A stretch of DNA of 9,854 nucleotides, taken from positions 1-9,854 of the forward strand of contig JAHECQ010000124.1 in assembly GCA_024641625.1 (NCBI GenBank), written 5' to 3'. Numbering within the stretch: the first letter of the stretch is position 1; the number at the start of each line of letters is the position of its first letter. A model generated the notes under the pieces. It searched no databases and was not told where the DNA came from. It saw nothing but the letters and a program-made list of their open reading frames with translations. Made by a program: the position numbers and the translations under genes. Below, piece by piece: positions 1 to 6,532 of this stretch. Source of the DNA: Acidimicrobiales bacterium (lineage in GTDB: Bacteria; Actinomycetota; Acidimicrobiia; Acidimicrobiales; SZUA-35).

Positions 1-643
1 TGTCGTTGGTTCGGTGGCCCAGCTTCCGTTCCTTGGCGATGACCTGGTAACCAGGGTTGTCGGTCGGTGTGACGAACACACTGATGCCTGCTTTCCCGGC
101 GTCGGGATCGGTGACCGCAGTGATCATCGCAAGGTCGGCCGAGGAGCCGGCGGTGATGAACGACTTCTGGCCGGTCAAGACCCACGAGTCGCCGTCACGG
201 ACTGCACGGGTGCGTATGTTGGCAGCATCCGAGCCTGCATGCGGTTCGGTCAGGTGGATGCATCCGATCCATTCGCCCGACGCCAGTCTGGTCAGGTAGT
301 CGTGCTTGTGTCGATCGGTTCCCAGCTCCTCCAACGCCGCGGCCACCGGTGAGTTGTTGGCCGCCATCACGTTGGAGATACCGCCGTCGCCCGCCGAGAT
401 CTCCTCGATCGCCAAGCAGTAGCTGACGAAGTCCGCGCCCGATCCACCCCATCGGGGATCGACCATCACCGCCATCAGACCGGCGTTTGCCATCTTGTCG
501 TACAGCTCGCGTGGCACGTCGCCGGTGCGATCCCATTCCGCCGCGTTCGGCTTGATCTCGGCGTCGGCCAACCGGCGGGCGACCTGACGCATGGCACGCT
601 GCGCGTCGGTGTAGAGACTGGGGTCGGGCACCGATGAGGTCAT
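1..643 (-). CDS. Acyl-CoA dehydrogenase, partial (C-terminal part off the left edge)
   Basis: Flavoprotein that oxidises an acyl-CoA to the 2-enoyl-CoA, passing electrons to ETF. The 214 visible residues cover the N-terminal helical domain and the start of the middle beta domain. Recognisable are GLMAVMVDPRWGGSG (about 55-69), EEISAGDGG (80-88), the FAD-contacting LTEPHAGSD (131-139), and the W-x-L-x-G-x-K-x-FI-x-x-G pattern (154-166). Family members are about 380 residues, so the C-terminal helical domain with the usual catalytic Glu is outside the window and cannot be checked. The ATG at 643-641 is the only reasonable start: the in-frame codon three triplets upstream is the TGA that ends the amidase gene. 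It lies 9 bases after that stop with no strong Shine-Dalgarno, so translation probably depends on coupling to the amidase. Substrate chain type cannot be told; the DGG-containing segment resembles short/branched-chain enzymes. Confidence 0.93.
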   Translation of the reverse strand, partial: MTSSVPDPSLYTDAQRAMRQVARRLADAEIKPNAAEWDRTGDVPRELYDKMANAGLMAVMVDPRWGGSGADFVSYCLAIEEISAGDGGISNVMAANNSPVAAALEELGTDRHKHDYLTRLASGEWIGCIHLTEPHAGSDAANIRTRAVRDGDSWVLTGQKSFITAGSSADLAMITAVTDPDAGKAGISVFVTPTDNPGYQVIAKERKLGHRTND

Positions 644-652
644 GACGGACTT

Positions 653-2050
653 TCAGCTGAGGGGAGGCAGGGGGAGTGGGCCGCGGGCGGCCTCGAAGGC
701 TGATCCGATACGGAGCGCCATCGACTCCGCATGAGGTCGACCCATGATCTGGAGGCTGGTCGGCAATCCTGCGGGGGTGAGACCGATCGGCAGGCTGAGG
801 CCACAGAGTCCGAGGTAGTTGCCGGCGCGGGTGAAATGCGCCGGCGTGATGGACTCGTCGATGCCCTCGACCGGCGGTGCCACCATCGGGGTGGTGGGGG
901 TCAGCAGGGCATCGAGTCGACCCAGTGCATGGAGGAACGCCTGCTGGTCCGACGCCCGTCGCAGGCCGGCCCGAACGTAATCGACTGCGCTGTGCCCTCG
1001 ACCCGGGAGGGCTCGAACCCGCACGGCGGAGTCGAGCTGTGCAGCAGGGTCGCCGAAGAGGTGCCCGTGGTGGGCATAGGCCTCGGCGGTCACCAGCACG
1101 AAGGTCGCCTCCCGCATCTCGTCGAAGGGGAGAGGCGTGGTGAAGACGCTGAGTTCGGCTCCGAGATCGGCCAGGGCGTCGAGGGCACGGTCATAGGCCG
1201 TCAGCACCTCGGGCTCGCACACGCTGCGCTCGGCGTCGTCGAGCACTCCGAGACGCAGGCCGCTGACTCCTCTCCCCAGCGCGTCATAGAGTCCTGCTCC
1301 TCGCCGCCAATCGTCGTCCACCAGCGGTTGAGCCCTCCCGGTGAGCACGTCGAAGAACAGCGCCGCGTCCTCCACAGTGGTGACGATCGGACCCGGCGTG
1401 TCCAGCGTGTGCGAGAGCGGGATGATGCCATCGGTCGGCAGCAGACCCTCGGTGACCTTCAGCCCGACGATGCCGCACAGCGCGGCAGGAAGGCGGACCG
1501 ACCCCCCGGTGTCGGTCCCGATGGCGCAGGGGACCATGCGCGAGGCCACGGCGACTCCCGAACCCGACGACGATCCGCCAGGGGCGCGATGGACTTCGGC
1601 GTCCCATGGGTTGCGCGGCGTCCCCATGTGTTCGTTGGTTCCCCAACCGCCCAGTGCCAACTCGACGGTCTTGGTCTTTCCCACGAGCACGCCGCCCGCC
1701 GCCAACAAGCGTTTGGCGATGGTGGCGGTGGTGGGGGAGATGCGGTCACGCATGGCGGCCGAGCCACCGGTGGTGACCCGGCCCTCGAGATCGACGATGT
1801 CCTTGAGGGCGAACGGCACACCTTGGAACGGACCGATCCGGTGCCCCGACCGCAGCGCTTGTTCGGCACCGGCGGCGGCCTGACGGGCCTCGTCCAGGTA
1901 CAGCGCCTGCCAGGCGCCCAGAATGGGATCGAGCCGCTCGATCGAGGCGATGCATCGCTCGAGCGCATCGACCGGTGAACTCGCCCCCGCCAGATGGGCC
2001 CGAGCAAGGGAGGCAATGGTTTGCGTCGGCTGGGACTCGGTCGTGGTCAT
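653..2050 (-). CDS. Amidase-signature family amidohydrolase
   Basis: 465-residue serine amidohydrolase of the amidase-signature family, which hydrolyses carboxylic amides (or similar C-N bonds) to acid plus ammonia or amine in the cytoplasm. The Ser-cisSer-Lys triad is visible: K83 in PFALKDIVD, the glycine/serine-rich GGSSSGSG at 158-165 with S160 as the likely cis-Ser, and the nucleophile S184 in GTDTGGSVR. The 77 and 24 residue spacings fit characterised members. The C-terminal GLCGLSLPIGL/GLPTSLQIMG block is also typical. Its ATG overlaps the TGA of the upstream oxidoreductase (ATGA), and GGAG sits 6 bases before the start. It resembles GatA of the Glu-tRNA(Gln) amidotransferase in fold, but no gatB or gatC is adjacent and its neighbours are catabolic, so a stand-alone hydrolase is preferred. 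Substrate unknown; an arylacetamide would fit the context but is a guess. Confidence 0.9.
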   Translation of the reverse strand: MTTTESQPTQTIASLARAHLAGASSPVDALERCIASIERLDPILGAWQALYLDEARQAAAGAEQALRSGHRIGPFQGVPFALKDIVDLEGRVTTGGSAAMRDRISPTTATIAKRLLAAGGVLVGKTKTVELALGGWGTNEHMGTPRNPWDAEVHRAPGGSSSGSGVAVASRMVPCAIGTDTGGSVRLPAALCGIVGLKVTEGLLPTDGIIPLSHTLDTPGPIVTTVEDAALFFDVLTGRAQPLVDDDWRRGAGLYDALGRGVSGLRLGVLDDAERSVCEPEVLTAYDRALDALADLGAELSVFTTPLPFDEMREATFVLVTAEAYAHHGHLFGDPAAQLDSAVRVRALPGRGHSAVDYVRAGLRRASDQQAFLHALGRLDALLTPTTPMVAPPVEGIDESITPAHFTRAGNYLGLCGLSLPIGLTPAGLPTSLQIMGRPHAESMALRIGSAFEAARGPLPLPPLS

Positions 2051-3027
2051 GCGTCGCTCCGCACCCGAAGAACGACCTTGCCGACAGCCAGGCGATCCTC
2101 GAGCAGCTGATACGCCTGGCGACCCTCCTCCAGGGAGAGGACGTGGCCGACGGGGGGCTTGATGGCCCCACTGCGAATGAGCGGCAGCATCTGCTCGTGG
2201 ATGCGACCGGGGAGCGTCGGGTCGTCGGCGACCGCCTCACCCCAGGCCGCGCCCACCACCGAGATGTTTCGAAGCAGCAGGCGATTGACCTTGACCTCGG
2301 GGATGGTGCCTGCAGCGAAGCCGACGACCACCAGTCGACCGAAACGCGCCAACGATCGAAGCCCATCGAGGAAACGGTCGCCGCCCACGGGGTCGTAGAC
2401 CAGGTCGACACCTCGACCTGCGGTCAAGGCCAGCACCTCGTCCTTCCAGGCGTCGGAGATCACCACGACCTCGTCGGCCCCGGCGGAACGCGCGACCTCG
2501 CCCTTGGCCGGGGTCGACACGAGGCCGATGACCTTCGATGCACCGAAACCCTTGGCCACCTGGATGCCCGACGTGCCGACACCTCCTGCGGCTCCCAGGA
2601 TCAGCACCGACTCCCCGGCTTCGAGCCCCCCTCGATGACCCATGCAGAAGACGGCCGTCTGGTAGTTGAGCACGAGCGAGGCACCCTCCTCCCAGGTCAG
2701 CTCCTCGGGGAGGTGGAACACCTCGGAGGGCTTGCAGATGCTGACTTCGGCCAGGGCCGCCCGGGTCCAGGCGCACACCCGATCACCGGCGACGAAACCC
2801 GAGCCGGCCGGTGCCGACCGAACGATGCCGGCGAGCTCGATGCCCGGCACGAACGGGGGATCGGGGCGATACTGGTACATCCCCTTGCTCTGGAGCAGAT
2901 CGGGGAACGACACGCCGGCCACGACCACGTCGACCACCACACCTGTCCCGTCGTCGACAGGCTCGGGACGGTCGACCACGACCACGCCTTCGGGTCCGGT
3001 CAGGGCTTGAACCTCTAGTGCTCTCAT
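2047..3027 (-). CDS. NAD(P)H:quinone oxidoreductase-type MDR enzyme
   Basis: 326-residue medium-chain dehydrogenase/reductase of the zinc-free quinone oxidoreductase/enoyl reductase branch, using NAD(P)H to reduce a quinone or activated enone. The N-terminal GroES-like domain has FPDLLQSKGMYQ (41-52) and PPFVPGIELAGIV (57-69). The Rossmann domain has ILGAAGGVGTSGIQVAK (143-159), with the AAGGVG nucleotide loop, then the DLVYDPVGGD segment (208-217). The cysteine cluster of zinc alcohol dehydrogenases is absent. The reading frame stays open 16 codons further upstream, but ATG 3027 (MRALEVQAL) matches the family's usual N-terminus. No convincing Shine-Dalgarno precedes it; a TANNNT box lies 7 bases upstream, which would fit a leaderless mRNA. 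First gene of a leftward unit with the amidase and acyl-CoA dehydrogenase. The exact substrate is open; a crotonyl-CoA-reductase-like role cannot be excluded. Confidence 0.85.
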   Translation of the reverse strand: MRALEVQALTGPEGVVVVDRPEPVDDGTGVVVDVVVAGVSFPDLLQSKGMYQYRPDPPFVPGIELAGIVRSAPAGSGFVAGDRVCAWTRAALAEVSICKPSEVFHLPEELTWEEGASLVLNYQTAVFCMGHRGGLEAGESVLILGAAGGVGTSGIQVAKGFGASKVIGLVSTPAKGEVARSAGADEVVVISDAWKDEVLALTAGRGVDLVYDPVGGDRFLDGLRSLARFGRLVVVGFAAGTIPEVKVNRLLLRNISVVGAAWGEAVADDPTLPGRIHEQMLPLIRSGAIKPPVGHVLSLEEGRQAYQLLEDRLAVGKVVLRVRSDA

Positions 3028-3044
3028 CGGTACGAAGCTACTCT
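3007..3044 (+). promoter_or_regulatory. Possible promoter of the dioxygenase-PLP enzyme unit
   Basis: TTGAAC at 3007-3012 (four of six -35 positions) is followed after 18 bases by TACGAA at 3031-3036. TACTCT at 3039-3044 is an alternative TANNNT -10 box. Either would overlap the putative leftward promoter, so the divergent units may compete for polymerase or share a regulator. The short palindrome GAGC-AG-GCTC at 3047-3056 is an operator candidate at best. Confidence 0.2.
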
Positions 3045-3063
3045 CTGAGCAGGCTCCCGGCCA
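3035..3063 (-). promoter_or_regulatory. Possible leaderless promoter of the oxidoreductase-amidase-dehydrogenase unit
   Basis: Reading the minus strand, TAGCTT (complement of 3035-3040) fits the actinobacterial TANNNT -10 pattern and ends 7 bases before the ATG at 3027. Transcription would then begin at or next to the start codon. TGGCCG, 17 bases further upstream, matches the -35 consensus at only three of six positions. The absence of a Shine-Dalgarno for this gene supports a leaderless start. Weak evidence in GC-rich DNA. Confidence 0.3.
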
Positions 3064-3110
3064 CGCTGGGGCCATCGCCGACCGAGGGCGACCCTGGGTT
3101 CGATGAGAGC

Positions 3111-3115
3111 AGGAG
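3111..3115 (+). promoter_or_regulatory. Ribosome binding site of the TfdA-like dioxygenase
   Basis: AGGAG lies 4 bases before ATG 3120. It fixes the start even though the frame stays open far upstream, antisense to the oxidoreductase gene. Confidence 0.7.
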
Positions 3116-3119
3116 CAAC

Positions 3120-4064
3120 ATGGCAGAACAGCGTTTGCCCGAGATCTGGCCGGTCAACGGGGACTTCGTGGCCGAGGTCGGCGACGTCGATCTGTCGCAG
3201 CCACTCAGCGATGCCGCCTGGAGCCTCATCGAGGACGCCTATCACACCTATGGGGTGCTGATCTTCCCGAACCAACACCTCGAACAGGGTGAGCACATCA
3301 GGTTCGCCAATCGGTTCGGCGACATCGACCTGTCGATGCAAAAGAGCATGGACGTCGCCGACGATCGGCTGCCTCGGGAGATCGCCGATGTCTCCAACCT
3401 CGACCCGGACGGCAACGTGATGGGTGAGGACAACCGACTCCTGTACTTCGGCCGCGCCAATCGTCTGTGGCACACCGACAGCTCGTTCAAGCCGGTTCCG
3501 GCCAACGCGTCATGCCTCTACCTGCGCTCCATTCCACCGGTCGGCGGTCAGACCGAGTTCGCCGATGCTCGCGCCGCGTGGGACGACCTCGACCCCGATC
3601 TCAAGCATCTCATCGAGGGACGCATCGCCGTTCACTCCATCGCCACCAGTCGCAGCCGGCTCGGCTTCGAGATGACCCCGACCGAGAACGCCACGTACCC
3701 GCGTGTCCCGCAGGTACTGGTCCGCACCCATCGGGTCACCGGGCGCAAGTCCCTCTACCTCGCCTCCCACGCCGGGCAGATCATCGACATGGACGACTGC
3801 GAGGCCGAAGCGCTGCTCGAGGAACTCATGACGCACGCGACCCAGCGACAGTACGTCCACAGCCATCGCTGGCGCGTGAACGACCTCGTGATCTGGGACA
3901 ACCGGTGCGTGCTGCACCGCGGCCGACCCTTCGACGATCTCCGGTGGCCCCGGGACGCCCAGCGGGCGACGAGCCTCGACGTCGCACCCACCTACGTCCA
4001 GGAAGGCGTCGAACTCCCCCCTGGGCTCGTCGCCGCGACTGCGACTGCGACTGCGACTGCATGA
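3120..4064 (+). CDS. TfdA/TauD-family Fe(II)/2-oxoglutarate-dependent dioxygenase
   Basis: 314-residue non-haem iron dioxygenase that couples 2-oxoglutarate decarboxylation to hydroxylation of a small substrate, usually an anionic one. It resembles the 2,4-dichlorophenoxyacetate dioxygenase TfdA more than TauD. RLWHTDSSF (116-123 region) gives the iron ligands H118 and D120, and NRCVLHRGR (261-269) gives the distal ligand H266. R278 and R282 (in RDAQRATSLD) match TfdA's pair of C-terminal arginines, of which the first binds 2-oxoglutarate and the second is placed near the substrate carboxylate. VGGQTEFADARAAWD and HATQRQYVHSHRWRVNDL also follow TfdA closely. Start ATG 3120 has AGGAG upstream. 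The stop overlaps the next gene (ATGA). The C-terminus ends in an Ala-Thr repeat (306-314) encoded by a hexanucleotide repeat. Substrate unknown: aryloxyalkanoate O-dealkylation is possible, but many TfdA-like proteins act on other acids. Confidence 0.87.
   Translation: MAEQRLPEIWPVNGDFVAEVGDVDLSQPLSDAAWSLIEDAYHTYGVLIFPNQHLEQGEHIRFANRFGDIDLSMQKSMDVADDRLPREIADVSNLDPDGNVMGEDNRLLYFGRANRLWHTDSSFKPVPANASCLYLRSIPPVGGQTEFADARAAWDDLDPDLKHLIEGRIAVHSIATSRSRLGFEMTPTENATYPRVPQVLVRTHRVTGRKSLYLASHAGQIIDMDDCEAEALLEELMTHATQRQYVHSHRWRVNDLVIWDNRCVLHRGRPFDDLRWPRDAQRATSLDVAPTYVQEGVELPPGLVAATATATATA
4035..4058 (+). repeat. Hexanucleotide tandem repeat, four copies of GCGACT
   Basis: Four perfect head-to-tail copies of GCGACT fill the last codons of the dioxygenase gene, followed by GCATGA, which contains both the start of the next gene and the stop of this one. 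In the dioxygenase frame it encodes alternating Ala-Thr. Copy-number change would alter the length of the C-terminal tail by two residues per unit without breaking frame. It also occupies the region where the downstream gene's ribosome binding site would be. Confidence 0.9.
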
Positions 4065-5437
4065 CCGAACCCGTCACTGACGACAAACTCGACCTTCTCG
4101 GACGAGCGGCGGGGCACGCGGCCCAGTACGTCAGGGGCGAACGATCAGCCACCGTCGCCAACTCCGAGGCCGACCTGTCCCGCCTGCTCGACGCAGCCAC
4201 ACCCGACCGGCCGATCGCTCCTCGACGGGCACTCGATCTGTTGGCCGAACACGGCTTGACCGCCGCCGTACGAACCACCGGAGGGCGATACTTCGGCTTC
4301 GTGAACGGGGGGGTCACCCCGATTGCACTGGCCGCATCGGTGATCGCAGGCGCCTGGGATCAGAACGTCGCCCTCCCGGTGATGTCGCCGGTCAGTGCCG
4401 CGCTCGACGCCCAGGCCGCATCATGGCTGGTCGACGTGCTCGGCCTGCCCGGGACCGCGACCGCCGCGTTCTGCGCCGGTGCCTCGGTTGCCAACCTCAC
4501 CGCCGTGTTGTGCGCCCGAGATGCCTTGCTTCGCCGCGCCGGCTGGGACGCAGCGAGCGCCGGACTGAACGGTGCACCACCGATCACCGTGGTCACCTCG
4601 GCCGAGATCCACGTCACCGTCACCAAGGCCATTCGACTGGCAGGGCTCGGCACCGACAGCATCGTCGTCGCACCAACGGACGACTGCGGTCGCGTCGACC
4701 CCGACCGGTTCCCCGCGACCGAGGGCCTCACCTTGGTGCTTCTTCAGGCCGGCAACGTCAACACCGGCCATTCCGACCCCTTCAGGACCATCATCGGCCG
4801 CGTCGATCGGGCACGTTCTTGGGTGCACATCGACGGAGCATTCGGATTGTGGGCCAACGCGGTGCCCGGACTCCAATCGCTGGTCGATGGGGTCGAACTG
4901 GCGGACTCCTGGGCAACCGACGCCCACAAGTGGCTCAATGCCCCCTACGACTGCGCTGCGGTCATCCTCGCTCGCCATCACGATCTCATCGATTCGATGC
5001 GGGTCGATGCCGCCTACGTCCCTGCTGGGGACGAACGCTCGCTCATGAATCTCGGCCTTCAGATGTCCCAGGCCGCACGGGCAGTGCCGGTCTGGGCCAT
5101 TCTCGCCACCGAGGGCCGCGCCGGAGTTGCTGCTTCGATCGAGCGTTGCTGCCGGGCGGCCGCCTTGCTCGCCGAACTTCTCGGTGCAGCCGGGGCAGAG
5201 GTCCTGGCCCCCGTAGTGCTCAATCAGGTGCTGCTCGCTTTCACGAACACCAGCGGCGACGACATCACCGACGCGCTGGTCGCCGCGATCCAGGCGGACG
5301 GCCGAACATGGATGGGGGCGACAACCTGGCAGGGTCGTCGTGCCATGCGTGTCAGCGTGTCGGATGTGTCGACCACGCCCGAGGACATCGCCGCGGCTGC
5401 CGCCACCGTGATCGAACTCTGGGAGACTCTGGCCTGA
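4061..5437 (+). CDS. Group II PLP-dependent decarboxylase-like enzyme
   Basis: 458-residue fold-type I PLP enzyme of the aromatic amino acid/glutamate decarboxylase family. Visible landmarks: GGRYFGFVNGG (74-84), FCAGASVANLTAVLCARD (137-154), the cofactor-stacking histidine in SAEIHVTVTKA (H184), LLQAGNVNTG (228-236), WVHIDGAFG with D258 for the pyridine nitrogen, and TDAHKWLN with Schiff-base lysine K290. The C-terminal domain contains RAMRVSVSDVSTT. Length is normal. The segment after Y319 to VPVW (about 319-345) is shorter than the corresponding mobile loop of animal DOPA decarboxylase, and I do not find a counterpart of its loop tyrosine. Reaction and substrate (decarboxylation, decarboxylative oxidation, aminotransfer) therefore stay open. 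ATG 4061 overlaps the dioxygenase stop and has no Shine-Dalgarno, only the GCGACT repeat, so it is probably translated by coupling. The frame is open for about 200 codons upstream, but that part shadows the dioxygenase. Confidence 0.86.
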   Translation: MTEPVTDDKLDLLGRAAGHAAQYVRGERSATVANSEADLSRLLDAATPDRPIAPRRALDLLAEHGLTAAVRTTGGRYFGFVNGGVTPIALAASVIAGAWDQNVALPVMSPVSAALDAQAASWLVDVLGLPGTATAAFCAGASVANLTAVLCARDALLRRAGWDAASAGLNGAPPITVVTSAEIHVTVTKAIRLAGLGTDSIVVAPTDDCGRVDPDRFPATEGLTLVLLQAGNVNTGHSDPFRTIIGRVDRARSWVHIDGAFGLWANAVPGLQSLVDGVELADSWATDAHKWLNAPYDCAAVILARHHDLIDSMRVDAAYVPAGDERSLMNLGLQMSQAARAVPVWAILATEGRAGVAASIERCCRAAALLAELLGAAGAEVLAPVVLNQVLLAFTNTSGDDITDALVAAIQADGRTWMGATTWQGRRAMRVSVSDVSTTPEDIAAAAATVIELWETLA

Positions 5438-5458
5438 GGCGGCTCGTCCCGCGGGCCC

Positions 5459-6526
5459 TCAACGGGCGTCGAAGCTCAGCTCGATGGGCTGATCGTCGGC
5501 GGGATGAGCCTGACAGGTGAGGACGTACCCTTCGGCGATCTCCGCCGCTGACAGCGCGTAGTTCTTGGTCATCGTCACCGAACCGCGCACGAGTTTTGCC
5601 TTGCAGGTGGCACACATGCCGCCCTTGCAGGCGAAGGGCACGTCGGCCCGAACCGATCGGGCGTAGTCGAGCAGCGAGGGCCCGCCGGGATCGACCATGA
5701 CGACCGACGTTCGGGCGTCGATGGTGACGGCGACCTCGACCAGTCCCTCATCGTCGGGTGCGTGGTCGGGCAGGACCTCGATCCGCTGGTCGAAGAACAG
5801 CTCGGCGTGTATCCGCTCGGCGTCGACCCCGACTTCGCCGAGCACGGGCACGATCGACTCGACCATCTCGAGCGGGCCGCACAGGTACCAATCGTCGATG
5901 GTCTCCGGCGGTAGCAGCGTCTCGGTCAGCGCGCGTAGCTTGGCCGCGTCGATCCGTCCCTGGAAGAGAGGGACCTGGTGGGGTTCACGGCTGAGGACAT
6001 GAATGACCGAGAATCGTTCCGGATATCGGTCCTTCAGGTTCTCGATGTCGTCGAGGAACATGATGGACTGGCTGGTGCGGTTGCCGTAGACGAGGGTGAA
6101 CTCGCTGGTCGGCTCGGACTCGAGGGCCGTCGAGATGATCGAGAGCAACGGCGTGATGCCGGATCCTGCGCCGAGCGCCACCCGACGACACGGACGATCA
6201 TGGTCGCCGACGAGCGTGAACTCACCGATGGGAGCCATCACATCGAGGCGATCGCCGACGGCGAGCGACGTGGTGGCCCACGAGGAGAACACGCCCCGGG
6301 GTATGCGCTTCACCCCGATACGAAGGTCGCCTCCGGGCGGGCTGCAAACCGAGTACGAACGGCGAACATCGACACCGTCGATATCGGCCCGCACGATGAG
6401 ATGCTGGCCCGGGCGATGGGTGAAGGCCGACCGAAGGTCGTCGGGCACGTCGAAGGTGATGGCCACCGACTCGTCGGTCAGGGGGTCGATGCGACTGACG
6501 GTCAGGCAGTGGAAATCGGTGCTCAT
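5459..6526 (-). CDS. paaE: Phenylacetyl-CoA epoxidase reductase subunit PaaE
   Basis: 355-residue reductase that moves electrons from NAD(P)H through FAD and a 2Fe-2S centre to the PaaA di-iron site. Order of domains: FAD-binding barrel with HRPGQH (37-42) and RSYS (56-59); NAD(P)-binding domain with GAGSGITP (119-126) and YLCGPLEMV (214-222); C-terminal plant-type ferredoxin with cysteines 300, 305, 308 (CKGGMCATC) and 338 (LTCQAHP). The closing PIELSFDAR is like other PaaE proteins, and length matches E. coli PaaE (about 356). Last gene of the paa run, starting 6 bases after the paaD stop. Its 3' end faces the PLP-enzyme gene with only 21 bases between stops and no strong terminator. Generic phenol or benzoate reductases share the layout, but position after paaABCD settles the name. 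Confidence 0.95.
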   Translation of the reverse strand: MSTDFHCLTVSRIDPLTDESVAITFDVPDDLRSAFTHRPGQHLIVRADIDGVDVRRSYSVCSPPGGDLRIGVKRIPRGVFSSWATTSLAVGDRLDVMAPIGEFTLVGDHDRPCRRVALGAGSGITPLLSIISTALESEPTSEFTLVYGNRTSQSIMFLDDIENLKDRYPERFSVIHVLSREPHQVPLFQGRIDAAKLRALTETLLPPETIDDWYLCGPLEMVESIVPVLGEVGVDAERIHAELFFDQRIEVLPDHAPDDEGLVEVAVTIDARTSVVMVDPGGPSLLDYARSVRADVPFACKGGMCATCKAKLVRGSVTMTKNYALSAAEIAEGYVLTCQAHPADDQPIELSFDAR

Positions 6527-6532
6527 GAATTC

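Noticed and set aside
731..1978. Long plus-strand open frame of about 415 codons opposite the amidase
   Set aside because: No recognisable domain; Arg/Gly/His-rich translation typical of the antisense of GC-rich genes. The opposite strand encodes a full amidase with its catalytic triad.
653..2050. Amidase as GatA of the tRNA amidotransferase
   Set aside because: No gatB/gatC nearby, catabolic neighbours, and coupling to an oxidoreductase; the shared motif only marks the superfamily.
3028..3075. Sixteen-codon upstream extension of the quinone oxidoreductase
   Set aside because: The extra residues do not fit the family N-terminus and would consume the divergent promoter region.
3467..4060. 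N-terminal extension of the PLP-enzyme frame by about 198 codons
   Set aside because: The extension is Arg/Pro-rich, resembles nothing and overlaps the dioxygenase gene; ATG 4061 gives a normal-length enzyme.
5455..5467. Rho-independent terminator between the convergent genes
   Set aside because: Stem of only 4 bp without a following T-run, and it overlaps the paaE stop codon.
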